From Synechococcus elongatus PCC 11801 (GTDB taxonomy: Bacteria > Cyanobacteriota > Cyanobacteriia > Synechococcales > Synechococcaceae), in NCBI RefSeq assembly GCF_003846445.2, contig NZ_CP030139.2, forward strand, positions 558,001 through 622,000: DNA of 64,000 bases. Direction: 5' to 3'. The position numbers and the translations under genes are program-made. Positions 16,822 through 25,234 of this stretch are shown piece by piece (position 1 is the stretch's first letter; every line of letters starts with the position of its first letter). The notes beneath the pieces are model-generated. The model saw nothing but the letters and a program-made list of their open reading frames with translations, was not told the origin of the DNA and did not search any database.

Positions 16822-18132
16822 TTAAATCTGACTACTGCTAGAAGATGCGATCGCTTGGTCAAGCAACTGTAGAGGATGCAAGATTGGCAAGTTCAGTCCT
16901 TGTTCTCGCAAGTGGCGTTGAATTTGCACATAGCAACCAATGTTGGCTGATGCAATGACTTGGGCACCCGTTGCTGCTAGCGATCGCGCCTTTTGCTGGC
17001 CGAGTTCAGCGGCTATTTCAGGTTGAACAAGGTTATAAATGCCTGCACTACCGCAACAAAGTTGGGCATCGACGGGCTCTCGCAATTCCACGCCAGGAAT
17101 TTGCTGCAACAGTTGCCGTGGTTGATTGCAAATTTTCTGGCCGTGCAACATATGGCAAGCGTCTTGGTAGACGATCGCCAACGGTGCATCTTGCAGCGGT
17201 TGTAGTTCAGTCGTCAGACCAACATTGGCCAGAAATTCTTGAACATCTTGGACGCGATCGGCTAGTTTCTGAGCGCGATCGCTCCACTCGGGATCATTGG
17301 CCAAAATGTCGCCGTAATGCTTGAGGGTGTGACCACAACCAGAAGCCGTCACCAAAATGGCATCGAGATTTTCTGCCTCAAAGCTGGTGATCACGGCGCG
17401 CGCCAGATCTTGTGCCTGCTGCATCTCCCCTTGATGATGGGCAACCGCGCCGCAACATCCCTGCTGGGGTGGGATCACAACTTCGCAGCCGTTAGCTTGC
17501 AGCACCCGCACTGCCGCCGCATTGACCTCGGGATTAAACAGCCGTTGCACGCAGCCCAGCAGCAGACCTACACGGAAGCGGCGATCGCCTTGGGCGGGTA
17601 GCACGGTTGGCCAATCGTCTCGGAAGCTCGATTCACTCAGCGGTGGCAAGAGGGCAGAGGCTGCTGCCAGTTGTGGAAACTTTTGCAAGAGTGGCTGGCG
17701 GTTGACCCAGGCTTGCAGTCCAGATGATTGGTAGATCTGCCCTAGTCGCAGAATTGGGCGCAATCGTTGGGGATAGGGCAAGAAGGTAAACAGCAACTTC
17801 CGCCACAGCGCTTCTGGCCAAGGTCGCTGGTGTTCTTGGGCGATGCGCTGCCGCATCTGGTCGATCAGTTGGTCGTACTGCACCCCTGATGGGCAAGCAC
17901 TAGTACAAGCCAAACAACCCAAGCAGCTATCGAAATGCTCAACGACCGTATCGGTCAGCTCAATGCGTCCCTGCTTGAGACTGTCCATTAAGTAGACACG
18001 ACCGCGCGGGGAATCCGTCTCGCGTCCTAGAACGCGATAGCTAGGGCAATCCGAGAGGCAAAAGCCGCAGTGAACACAGGCGTCGGTGAGGTGCGGTGTC
18101 GCCGCTGCGATCGCGCTTGTCGTTTCAGCCAC
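16822..18132 (-). CDS. glcF: Glycolate dehydrogenase iron-sulfur subunit GlcF
   Basis: The 436-residue subunit has two N-terminal 4Fe-4S ferredoxin motifs, CVHCGFCLSDCP (residues 19-30) and CLGCLACTSACP. Two C-terminal cysteine-rich CCG domains follow (GCCGAVAHHQGE and CCGSAGIYNLVQPE). It passes electrons from glycolate oxidation, the first step in recycling the photorespiratory product 2-phosphoglycolate, to the membrane quinone pool. The start is GTG, two bases after the glcE stop, so the two are co-transcribed. A GlcD catalytic subunit is not in this window and must be encoded elsewhere. Confidence 0.92.
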   Translation of the reverse strand: MAETTSAIAAATPHLTDACVHCGFCLSDCPSYRVLGRETDSPRGRVYLMDSLKQGRIELTDTVVEHFDSCLGCLACTSACPSGVQYDQLIDQMRQRIAQEHQRPWPEALWRKLLFTFLPYPQRLRPILRLGQIYQSSGLQAWVNRQPLLQKFPQLAAASALLPPLSESSFRDDWPTVLPAQGDRRFRVGLLLGCVQRLFNPEVNAAAVRVLQANGCEVVIPPQQGCCGAVAHHQGEMQQAQDLARAVITSFEAENLDAILVTASGCGHTLKHYGDILANDPEWSDRAQKLADRVQDVQEFLANVGLTTELQPLQDAPLAIVYQDACHMLHGQKICNQPRQLLQQIPGVELREPVDAQLCCGSAGIYNLVQPEIAAELGQQKARSLAATGAQVIASANIGCYVQIQRHLREQGLNLPILHPLQLLDQAIASSSSSQI

Positions 18133-18134
18133 AC

Positions 18135-19412
18135 TTACTCCTCTAAACCAGCCAAAAAGCGTCCGGGGGCTAATCGGAATTGCGGATCAAATTGTCGTTT
18201 GATCGATCGCATCACCGCTAGCCCTTGACCGGGATAGCCCCAAATATCCAGCTGTTGCTTCAAGCTGATCGGCGCTGCCAAGACCGATAGGAATCCTTCA
18301 GCGACCTCACAACTGCGCCGCAGCCGCAAGATCGTCTCAACGGTCGGCGTTGTTTCCGGCCACATCAACCAACCTGCTCCACTCGCCGCATGGATTCGCC
18401 CCAAGGCTTCCGGCGCGATCGCCTCTAATTCTGTGAGGAACTGCGGTAACTGACTGGGCAAAAGCGCTAGCTTCAACAGCGTTGCGGCGTTGGTTTGTGG
18501 CTCACAGGCGTGATTCAGTTGGCTCCAAACCGTTTCCTCGACAGTCATTGCTGCCAGACCCAAGCGGGTTGCCTGTGCCTCAACAGCCTGTTGTTGTTCC
18601 TGCACGCTGATAGCCACCGAGCCAAAGCGTAGAAGCAGCGTCCACTGCGATCGCAGCCCCAAGCGTTCAGCCGTCGCGGGAGCGAGCAAATCAAAAGCAA
18701 CGGGGGTGAGGTCGCTACGAATCAGTTGCGATCGCAGTTGCAAAATCGCCTCGCGATCGCCTTGGCAAGCGATCGTGCTCCAAGCACTGGGAAGCGGATA
18801 GGTGCGGAAGGTCAGCTTGCCAATCAGCCCCAAGCTGCCCCAAGAGCCATGTAGCAGCTTCATCATGTCGTAGCCAGCGACATTCTTAACGACGCGGCCA
18901 CCGCCCTTCGCCCACTGTCCGTCGTGGCGTAGGAAAGCAATGCCAATTAAAAAGTCGCGCAAACTACCGTAGCGATGGCGCAGTGATCCCGACATACCTG
19001 TGGCGACCAAGGCACCCAAACTCGAGGAGTCACCGGCGATCGGGTCAAAGGGCAGCCACTGACCAGCCTCCGCGAGAATGGCTTGCAGTTGCCCAAGGGT
19101 CATGCCCGCTTCCACGGTCACTGTCAGGTCAGCCGCCGCATGTTCAATCAGGCGATCGCAGCCAGCCGTACTAATCACCGCATTGACAGGGTTTCCGAGT
19201 CCGCCCCAATCCAGTCGCGTGCCGCGTCCCGCTGGTAGGACTCGCCAGCCCTCAGCTGCGGCTTTCTGCATCAGCTCCGCTAAAGCATCGAGATCGGGCG
19301 GCACCCACCAGTCGGGATCACCCAGACGTGCCAGTTCACCCCCACTGCGCTCCGACAGTGGAAACGGTGCAGATGCGGCCTTCCAATCGGCCAAGCTGGC
19401 AGCCGCAGCCAT
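18135..19412 (-). CDS. glcE: Glycolate dehydrogenase FAD-binding subunit GlcE-like
   Basis: This is an FAD-linked oxidase subunit of about 425 residues. The PCMH-type FAD-binding domain includes VLPAGRGTRLDWGG, PIAGDSSSLGALVATG and GGRVVKNVAGYDMMKL, followed by a GlcE-type C-terminal domain ending PGQGLAVMRSIKRQFDP. It partners GlcF just downstream in oxidising glycolate to glyoxylate. The open frame extends to 19511, into the icd 3' end, but the first 33 residues are unlike the family; the ATG at 19412 (MAAAASLADWK) is the sensible start and clears icd. It lies 64 bases after icd on the same strand and may share its transcript. GlcD-type paralogues are the main alternative name. Confidence 0.86.
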   Translation of the reverse strand: MAAAASLADWKAASAPFPLSERSGGELARLGDPDWWVPPDLDALAELMQKAAAEGWRVLPAGRGTRLDWGGLGNPVNAVISTAGCDRLIEHAAADLTVTVEAGMTLGQLQAILAEAGQWLPFDPIAGDSSSLGALVATGMSGSLRHRYGSLRDFLIGIAFLRHDGQWAKGGGRVVKNVAGYDMMKLLHGSWGSLGLIGKLTFRTYPLPSAWSTIACQGDREAILQLRSQLIRSDLTPVAFDLLAPATAERLGLRSQWTLLLRFGSVAISVQEQQQAVEAQATRLGLAAMTVEETVWSQLNHACEPQTNAATLLKLALLPSQLPQFLTELEAIAPEALGRIHAASGAGWLMWPETTPTVETILRLRRSCEVAEGFLSVLAAPISLKQQLDIWGYPGQGLAVMRSIKRQFDPQFRLAPGRFLAGLEE

Positions 19413-19476
19413 CAAAAAAGGTGCTCCGGACAAGACGTCTGAGCACCAACTTACCAGTTTGCTTTGTCGCGATCGC

Positions 19477-20904
19477 CTAATCGTCGAAATGCTTGACGAT
19501 TGCTTCGGCAAATTCCGAGCACTTGAGCGGCTGATCGACTGCTGGTTCCATTAAGCGTGCCAAGTCGTAGGTGACTTCGCGGTTGGCGATCGCTTGGCTG
19601 ATGCCCTTGGTAATCAGGTCGGCGGCCTCTTGCCAGCCCAGATACTCCAGCATCATCACGCCAGAAAGGATGACAGAGCCGGGGTTGATGCGATCGAGGC
19701 CAGCATGCTTGGGTGCCGTGCCATGGGTCGCTTCAAAGATCGCCGCTTCATCGCCGATGTTCGCCCCAGGCGCCATGCCCAGACCGCCGACGACCGCTGC
19801 TGCCGCATCGGAGATATAGTCGCCGTTCAGGTTCATCGTCGCCAGCACCGAGTATTCGCCCGGGCGAGTCTGAATCTGTTGGAAGATGCTGTCGGCAATG
19901 CGATCGTCCACCAGCACTTTGGACTTCCACTGACCATTGCCGTGGGTCGCGCCGATGCTGTCGAGTACCTCTTTGACTTCAGCCACGACCGCTGCCTGTT
20001 TCTCAGGCGTCATGGAGTCGTAGCCCGGCTCAATCATGCGGGCGTTTTCTTCCAGGCTGATATCAGGCTGCTTCTCTTGATTCGAGAGAATCCAGCTTTC
20101 CCGCTCGGTGACACAGTCGGTGCGGAACTCCGTCGTCGCTAGCTCATAACCCCAGTCCCGGAAGGCTCCTTCCGTGAACTTCATAATGTTGCCCTTGTGG
20201 ACAAGGGTGACGTGACGCTTACGGCCTTCGAGGCGCAGCGCATGCTCGATCGCACGACGAATCAAGCGCTGGCTACCGGTTTTGCTGATCGGCTTGATGC
20301 CAATGCCGGAATCGAGACGGATTTGCTTCTTACCCAAGCTGGGGCTGTTGGGAATAAAGTCCTCATTCAGCAGCTTGATCAGGCGATCGCCGGTGGGGTC
20401 ACCCTGCTTCCATTCGATGCCGAGGTAGATGTCCTCAGTGTTCTCGCGGTAGACCACCACATCGAGTTGTTCCGGCGTCCGGTGCGGTGAAGGTGTACCG
20501 GTGTAGTAGCGACAGGGACGCACACAGGCATAGAGGTCAAAGATTTGCCGCAGCGCCACGTTCAGCGATCGAATACCGCCACCGATCGGCGTGGTCAGCG
20601 GACCTTTGATGGCAACGCCATATTCCCGAATCGCCGTCAGCGTATCTTCCGGCAGGTATTGATAGGTGCCGTAGAGGTCGCAGGCTTCGTCGCCAGCGTA
20701 GACCTTGAACCAAGTGATTTTGCGCTGACCGCCATAGGCTTTGGCAACGGCTGCATCAAGAACACGCTCAGTTGCCGGCCAGATATCAACGCCGGTACCG
20801 TCGCCACGGATGAAAGGGATGATCGGGTTGTCGGGAACAATCGGCTTGCCGGCTTCAAAGCGAATTTTGCTGCCTTCGCTGGGGGGTTGAATCTTCTCGT
20901 ACAT
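19477..20904 (-). CDS. icd: NADP-dependent isocitrate dehydrogenase
   Basis: Icd converts isocitrate to 2-oxoglutarate with NADP, supplying the carbon skeleton for ammonium assimilation in cyanobacteria, which lack a standard 2-oxoglutarate dehydrogenase. The 475-residue length is typical of the cyanobacterial enzyme, longer than the 416 of E. coli. Landmarks are [16 protein letters not shown], the [26 protein letters not shown] substrate loop, [11 protein letters not shown] and [18 protein letters not shown]. The icd-glcE-glcF order agrees with what I recall of the S. elongatus chromosome. The ATG start faces a divergent small gene across about 135 bases, where the promoters should lie. Confidence 0.96.
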   Translation of the reverse strand: MYEKIQPPSEGSKIRFEAGKPIVPDNPIIPFIRGDGTGVDIWPATERVLDAAVAKAYGGQRKITWFKVYAGDEACDLYGTYQYLPEDTLTAIREYGVAIKGPLTTPIGGGIRSLNVALRQIFDLYACVRPCRYYTGTPSPHRTPEQLDVVVYRENTEDIYLGIEWKQGDPTGDRLIKLLNEDFIPNSPSLGKKQIRLDSGIGIKPISKTGSQRLIRRAIEHALRLEGRKRHVTLVHKGNIMKFTEGAFRDWGYELATTEFRTDCVTERESWILSNQEKQPDISLEENARMIEPGYDSMTPEKQAAVVAEVKEVLDSIGATHGNGQWKSKVLVDDRIADSIFQQIQTRPGEYSVLATMNLNGDYISDAAAAVVGGLGMAPGANIGDEAAIFEATHGTAPKHAGLDRINPGSVILSGVMMLEYLGWQEAADLITKGISQAIANREVTYDLARLMEPAVDQPLKCSEFAEAIVKHFDD

Positions 20905-21039
20905 CGACGGCTACCAGCCTCCGAAACATCCACGTCATTTCAAGCCTACGGGAGAGCGATCGCCTATCCTGTAGGCGCTGATGCCATTCCCCCGAAAGAT
21001 TGCGCTAGTCTACCCAACAACGAACGCGCTTCTGCGCCC

Positions 21040-21501
21040 ATGCGACGGGGTCTTCGGGTCGTGAATGCAGCCGAACAAGCTACTAACGTGCAACTGGCCA
21101 GCAAGATAGCCACGCTCGTCAACTTGTTCAAGCAGCAGTTCCCCGATGCTCGCGCCGATCTCAAACCGTGGCGCAATGACCCTGAGACAGAACAATGGCT
21201 TGATCCCGACTCGATCGATATCGGTTTCCATTTGCCAGGTTGGAGCCCCCGCTTTCAGAGCCGCAGCATTTTGGTGCAAGTCCGGTTGTTACCGACCTCC
21301 GAAACAGGCGATCGCCGCTTACTGGGGATTGATGCGGTTGGACTGAGTCATGTCGGGGAACAGTGGCGGCTGTCCACGATCGCAGATTGGCAGATTCGCG
21401 GCCCCAAAACACCAGCTTCTGATGTCTGCGATCGTCTGAAACAGTTCTGCCGCCAGACTTTCGATCTCTTCAATGCCAGCGACTCTCAGCTCTCGGCCTA
21501 G
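21040..21501 (+). CDS. Conserved hypothetical protein, divergent from icd
   Basis: The frame stays open far upstream (to 20545) but that part is antisense to icd and is not coding. Candidate starts are ATG 21040 (153 residues) and GTG 21061 (146 residues, with a GGGG run about ten bases upstream). The product is soluble and mixed alpha/beta, with an N-terminal helix NVQLASKIATLVNLFKQQF and a strand-rich middle (SIDIGFHLPGW, RSILVQVRLLP). I do not recognise a domain; it resembles small conserved cyanobacterial proteins of unknown function. No membrane segment or signal peptide is visible. Strand and end are confident; the start is uncertain. Confidence 0.7.
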   Translation: MRRGLRVVNAAEQATNVQLASKIATLVNLFKQQFPDARADLKPWRNDPETEQWLDPDSIDIGFHLPGWSPRFQSRSILVQVRLLPTSETGDRRLLGIDAVGLSHVGEQWRLSTIADWQIRGPKTPASDVCDRLKQFCRQTFDLFNASDSQLSA

Positions 21502-21601
21502 TCTTAAGCAAATCTTAAATCCCGATTCAGCCCTTGCGGATTCCTCAAGGGGTGCGTACTATGCGCAAAGCTTCAGTCATTAAGTTTCATTAAACGGCAC
21601 A

Positions 21602-21790
21602 ATGAGCAACGCAGTTCTCGATCGTCCCGCTCCGGCTGCCTCAACGACCAGCCTTGATCGACTTAAATCGTTGTACAGCACTGATCATCAAGCTGAACTC
21701 TTGGTCTTGCAAGCTGAAGTTGAAACGCTCCTCTGTCAAATCCACAGTTTGAAAGGACGCAACTCATCAAAGATTGAAGGTCTGAACTAG
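21602..21790 (+). CDS. Small conserved hypothetical protein (62 aa)
   Basis: This is a 62-residue polar protein. A Pro/Ala-rich N terminus precedes a predicted helix (LDRLKSLYSTDHQAELLVLQAEVETLLCQIHSLKG) with heptad-like leucine spacing, which could form a short coiled coil. It has its own upstream region of 100 bases, with ATG at 21602 in AAACGGCACAATG, and is closed by two successive terminator-like structures (21788-21808 and 21824-21884). That arrangement suggests an abundant, independently transcribed small gene. No function can be assigned. Confidence 0.7.
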   Translation: MSNAVLDRPAPAASTTSLDRLKSLYSTDHQAELLVLQAEVETLLCQIHSLKGRNSSKIEGLN

Positions 21791-21808
21791 GTCTCAACCT
21801 AGGGTTTT
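21788..21808 (+). terminator. Terminator-like hairpin overlapping the end of the 62-aa gene
   Basis: A perfect 6-base inverted repeat (CTAGGT-CTCA-ACCTAG) straddles the stop codon and is followed by GGTTTTCC. It is short, and acts in tandem with the stronger terminator 20 bases on. Confidence 0.5.
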
Positions 21809-21823
21809 CCCAGTATTTACAAC

Positions 21824-21884
21824 AAAAAGCGCACCCAGTTCTAGTTCGGCTCGTTGGGCGAGCAATCCCTAGGGTGCGCTTTTT
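21824..21884 (+). terminator. Strong rho-independent terminator, probably bidirectional
   Basis: A perfect 13-base inverted repeat (AAAAAGCGCACCC / GGGTGCGCTTTTT) encloses a 35-base loop that itself can pair (GCTCG/CGAGC). The A-run on the left and T-run on the right would terminate transcription on either strand. Confidence 0.85.
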
Positions 21885-22136
21885 GATTTGTCTGTTGAAC
21901 TGTGAAACCGAACAAGATCTTGTTGCGTAACCAGGCAGATAACCTGTCGTAATGACGGAACCGAATCCGCTGAAATGGATATTCGACTTGATACAGGAAA
22001 GACGTCTTTCTGATGAAGATTGGAACATTCTATCAAGCTACAAATCGGTGGTTATCCTCAACTGTCTGAAGTTTATTTAGAGGCAGACCCGATTCAATCG
22101 GAAGTTGCTCCCAAAACCTTAGAGGAGGACGAGTCG

Positions 22137-22250
22137 ATGAGCGATCAAGTATCGTTCCAAATCCTGAGAGAAGGCAGTGTGAGACAGTGTTTGGTTACCT
22201 CTCAACTAACAGCTGATCCACTACGGAGTGGATTCTTTTCTGTTGTCTGA
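22137..22250 (+). CDS. Possible small protein (37 aa) with strong ribosome binding site
   Basis: ATG 22137 is preceded by AGGAGG (22123-22128), an excellent Shine-Dalgarno match eight bases away. The 37-residue product (MSDQVSFQILREG... ending SGFFSVV) matches no family I know. The same frame is open back to a TTG at 22020, which would give 76 residues. A terminator-like hairpin (22216-22233, followed by TCTTTTC) lies inside the last codons, which is unusual for a protein gene. A transcript ending there would lack the stop codon. It may be a real short gene, or a small RNA whose sequence happens to be open. Confidence 0.45.
   Translation: MSDQVSFQILREGSVRQCLVTSQLTADPLRSGFFSVV
22216..22233 (+). 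terminator. Terminator-like hairpin inside a short ORF
   Basis: A 7-base perfect stem (ATCCACT/AGTGGAT) with loop ACGG is followed by TCTTTTCTG. It precedes the stop codon of the 37-aa reading frame by 15 bases. Confidence 0.5.
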
Positions 22251-22318
22251 AGCCCAGTGGCTTCATCTATTACTGTAGTCGAGGATACGTGTGGGGATCG
22301 CTTTCTTCACCATTTGTT

Positions 22319-23023
22319 TCATACCAGGAAGTCATCACTCTCAGACTGAGCAGTTGTTCCTAGTTCCAGTTGTTGTAAGGCATGTTCTGCAGCAGCAGAG
22401 ACTTGAGGATGGCTATCTTTAACGAGGTAACGCAGCGCTGATAAGGCCTTATCGCAGGGAAGCTTTCCGAGTGCCTCTGCTAAGCGCTGACGAACCAGCC
22501 AGTCTTCAGCGGCTACAAAGCGCAAAATCTGATCGACCGCATCGATCGCCCCAATTTCACCCAAGGCTGCGATCGCAGCTTGATGGAGCAACACTTCCTC
22601 ACTATCCAGGGCTTGAATCAGAGCATCCCGAGCCCGTGCATTTTGCAGATTCCCCAGCGCTACCGCTGCACTAAAACGCACCAGCCAAGACGTGTCTTCG
22701 TAGAACACGCGCAGCAGGGGCTCTAGGGCTTGTTCATCCTGGAGATAACCGAGCGCTCCGGCTGCACTGGCTCGAATGCCGTAATCGTCCTCCGTTTCCA
22801 GCACCTCTAGGAGCAAGGGCAAACACTCAGGGGTCTGCTTGATCCCAAGGGCAAAAACCGCCATCGATCGCACTTGGATACTTTCATCAGCCAGCACTTT
22901 TTTAATCAAAGGGACGGCATCCTCAGCCTCAACGTCCCGCAGAGAAGCCAGCGCAATCAGGCGATCGCGCGATTGCTCACTCTCCAGTTGCCTCGCGAGC
23001 TGGGCAAGGTCCATCGCGCTCAT
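22319..23023 (-). CDS. HEAT-repeat protein (phycobilisome lyase-like/IaiH/NblB group)
   Basis: The 234-residue protein is almost entirely HEAT-like helical repeats of about 31 residues, each ending in a motif such as VRSMAVFALGIKQ, IRASAAGALGYLQ, VRFSAAVALGNLQ and LHQAAIAALGEIG. Cyanobacterial relatives include the phycobilin lyase subunits CpcE/F, the phycobilisome-degradation factor NblB and the iron-sulfur-associated IaiH; the sequence alone does not choose among them, and no phycobilisome gene is adjacent. A scaffold or protein-binding role is the safe inference. Start ATG 23023; a second ATG three codons on (MDLAQLARQLE) is also possible. Confidence 0.82.
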   Translation of the reverse strand: MSAMDLAQLARQLESEQSRDRLIALASLRDVEAEDAVPLIKKVLADESIQVRSMAVFALGIKQTPECLPLLLEVLETEDDYGIRASAAGALGYLQDEQALEPLLRVFYEDTSWLVRFSAAVALGNLQNARARDALIQALDSEEVLLHQAAIAALGEIGAIDAVDQILRFVAAEDWLVRQRLAEALGKLPCDKALSALRYLVKDSHPQVSAAAEHALQQLELGTTAQSESDDFLV

Positions 23024-23149
23024 TCGCTACCCCTCGGGATCACTCTCTTTATTGTTAGGGGATGTTGAAGGATGCGGTGGGCGATCCCAATCCGTCTCTG
23101 CTCAGCATGGGGCGATCGCCCATAGTCCACGGTGAAGTACCTGCTACAC

Positions 23150-23178
23150 AAAAAAACCCCGAGCTTGCACACTCGGGG
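23150..23178 (-). terminator. Rho-independent terminator of the thiosulfate/sulfate-binding protein gene
   Basis: On the minus strand a perfect 7-base stem (CCCCGAG / CTCGGGG) is followed by seven T residues. It lies 38 bases after the stop codon of the binding-protein gene, as expected for its terminator. Confidence 0.9.
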
Positions 23179-23215
23179 CTGTCGATGGGGGGCGATGAGG
23201 ACGAGTTAGGGGAGA

Positions 23216-24301
23216 TTAGCGGCCTTGGATTTGGTCGAAGATGCCGCCGTCAGAGAAGAACTTCTTATCTGCTGCAGCCCAGCCGCCAAAGCTTCTAATG
23301 TTGAATAGCTTTTGAATCGGCGGGAAATTCTTGCGATATTTCTGAGCGACGGCTGCATTAGCAGGCCGGAAGCCGACTTTGGCCAGTTCCTCTTGGGCTT
23401 CAGGGGTAAAGACAAAGCGGGTAAAGGCATCTGCGATCGCTTTGGTCTTGCGCTTATTCGCGATCTTATCGACGACAGCGATCGGTGTTTCGATCGCAAT
23501 GTTGACCTGCGGCGTGATGCAGTTCCCCACATCTTCACCGTTGAGGCGCGCCAAGATGACTTCGTTCTCGTAGTTCAGAAGTACATCACCCTGATTCTTC
23601 TTGTAGAAGATATCGGTGGATTCGCGAGCGTCCTTAGCCAATACGGGGACGTTGTCATAGACCTTCTTCACGAAGTCGAAGGCTTGTTTCTCGGTACCGC
23701 CATTCTTGGCCACAGAACCGTAGAGCGCGAGGAAGTTCCAACGAGCCCCACCCGAGGTTTTGGGGTTGGCGGTCACAATGCGAACTCCAGGCCGAGCCAA
23801 ATCAGACCAGCCTTTGATTTTCTTGGGATTGCCTTTGCGGGTGCAAATCACCACCACAGAGCTAGAGAGGTTGGAGTTGTTGGGCAGGCGTTTTTGCCAG
23901 CCTTTGCCAATCAAACCAGCTCGTTCTAGGCGAGCGGTATCCGATTCCAAGGCCAAAGCTGCGATATCCGCTTCCAGACCGTCGAGGATCGCACGGGTTT
24001 GCGAACCGGAACCGCCATAGCTACCGCGAATGGTGACATCTTGTCCCTTCTCGCGTTTCCACTTAGCAGTGAATTTTGGAATGATGCGATCGTAGGCAGC
24101 CTTGGTGACTGCATAGGACACCAGCACCAGCTCTTGTTTTGCTTGTGCGACCTGCTGCGGGGTGGACCCTGCTGCGCTGGTTTGAGCGTTGCGCGCTCCG
24201 GCGGTTGTGGCAAAGCTGCCTGCTGCGATCGCGGCGGCTAAACCACCTGCCAGCGATCGTTTGATACCAGGCCGAAGCGGGAGGAAAGAACGGAAGCCCA
24301 T
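23216..24301 (-). CDS. Sulfate/thiosulfate-binding periplasmic protein
   Basis: This is the substrate-binding component of a sulfate/thiosulfate ABC importer (Sbp/CysP type), with a signal peptide of about 36 residues (RPGIKRSLAGGLAAAIAAGSFATTAGA). The mature domain carries family motifs LVLVSYAVTKAAYDRIIPKF, GSYGGSGSQTRAILDGLEADI and NPKTSGGARWNFLALYG. Its size, about 361 residues, is normal. The frame extends to 24334, but ATG 24301 gives the proper signal peptide. PCC 7942 carries an annotated thiosulfate-binding protein gene close to icd, which fits. The cognate permease and ATPase genes are not in this window. The upstream divergent region contains nested inverted repeats that may be control sites. 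Confidence 0.88.
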   Translation of the reverse strand: MGFRSFLPLRPGIKRSLAGGLAAAIAAGSFATTAGARNAQTSAAGSTPQQVAQAKQELVLVSYAVTKAAYDRIIPKFTAKWKREKGQDVTIRGSYGGSGSQTRAILDGLEADIAALALESDTARLERAGLIGKGWQKRLPNNSNLSSSVVVICTRKGNPKKIKGWSDLARPGVRIVTANPKTSGGARWNFLALYGSVAKNGGTEKQAFDFVKKVYDNVPVLAKDARESTDIFYKKNQGDVLLNYENEVILARLNGEDVGNCITPQVNIAIETPIAVVDKIANKRKTKAIADAFTRFVFTPEAQEELAKVGFRPANAAVAQKYRKNFPPIQKLFNIRSFGGWAAADKKFFSDGGIFDQIQGR

Positions 24302-24590
24302 GAAAACTACTCTAAACCGATAGAGATTAGGCAAATTAGTTTAGAGGGGGACTCTCTCGAAAAAATGTCCCCCCTGAGACTTGACAAAACTCACGGATTA
24401 ATGGGTGTCTCAGGGAAATTTACATAGCCTGAGGTTGCTCCAAGCGCAGGATCAGCGGGCTGTGTTGCTTTGCCTTACACCGATCGCCTTGCTTGGCTAG
24501 ATCCCTAGAGCACTTGTTGTCGCTCGAAAATGACCTAAAACTTGACCGACATACCGATGTTTTTGTGCTGTGCCACAGGCGAGCGTTGCG
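24302..24590. promoter_or_regulatory. Divergent regulatory region with nested inverted repeats
   Basis: This 289-base region separates two divergent genes of sulfur and carbon-concentrating type. It holds a 7-base repeat GGGGGAC/GTCCCCC (24346-24352, 24367-24373), then an 8-base perfect repeat CCTGAGAC/GTCTCAGG (24373-24380, 24407-24414). A TTGACA hexamer (24381-24386) lies between the arms of the second repeat. No clear -10 box sits 17 bases downstream. The layout suggests an operator or attenuator; a sulfur-responsive regulator is only an inference from the neighbours. Confidence 0.5.
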
Positions 24591-25169
24591 ATGGCGGTTT
24601 TAGAAGAAGTCTTGCAGGCGAACCGAAACTATGCGGAATCGTTTGGAACCAAGGGATCCTTGGCACTGCCACCAGCTCGGCAGTTCGCCATCTTGACCTG
24701 CATGGATGCCCGGCTTGATCCCGCGCAGTATGCCGGATTGAAAGAGGGTGATGCCCACGTCATTCGCAATGCTGGAGGCCGTGCCAGTGATGATGCGATT
24801 CGCTCGCTCGTCATCTCCTACAAGCTGCTCGGCACCAAAGAGTGGTTTGTGATTCATCACACCGATTGCGGTATGGAGTTCTTCACGAATTCGGTGATTG
24901 GCAATCTGCTAGCGAACAGCTTAGAAACCGCTGTTTTAGGCCCCGATGGATTCACCAATGTCGGACAAGGGCCAGGTTCAGAGGAAGGGAAATACATTCA
25001 CTGGCTAACCATTGATGACCCTATTCAGAGTGTGGTTGAGGATGTGCAGCGTATTCGGAAGCATCCTTTAGTCCCTGCCAATATCCCGATCTATGGCTAT
25101 CTCTACGATGTGCGATCGGGTCGTTTGATTGAAGTGCCTGAAGCAACGACTGCTGGTGCCGCTCGCTAG
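24591..25169 (+). CDS. Beta-class carbonic anhydrase
   Basis: The 192-residue beta-carbonic anhydrase is of the small mycobacterial CanA (Rv1284) type. Zinc ligands and active-site residues are visible: C37, D39 and R41 in TCMDARLD, and H90 and C93 in [25 protein letters not shown] is also diagnostic. It would interconvert CO2 and bicarbonate in the cytoplasm; it is not CcaA, the carboxysomal enzyme, which is longer. Some CanA-like proteins in other bacteria are tied to sulfur metabolism, and here the gene stands between a sulfate-binding protein and a sulfur-linked gene group. ATG 24591 was preferred to GTG 24570. Confidence 0.88.
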   Translation: MAVLEEVLQANRNYAESFGTKGSLALPPARQFAILTCMDARLDPAQYAGLKEGDAHVIRNAGGRASDDAIRSLVISYKLLGTKEWFVIHHTDCGMEFFTNSVIGNLLANSLETAVLGPDGFTNVGQGPGSEEGKYIHWLTIDDPIQSVVEDVQRIRKHPLVPANIPIYGYLYDVRSGRLIEVPEATTAGAAR

Positions 25170-25234
25170 CAGAAACACTGCTGAAATCTGCTCATTCCCT
25201 GCTTGTTTTTTATTCCTCCGCTGTTGAAAACACC

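Noticed and set aside
20545-21039. 5' extension of the gene at 21040 as an open frame
   Set aside because: It is antisense to icd over its length and has low-complexity, arginine-rich translation typical of a shadow frame; homologous start is more likely at 21040 or 21061.
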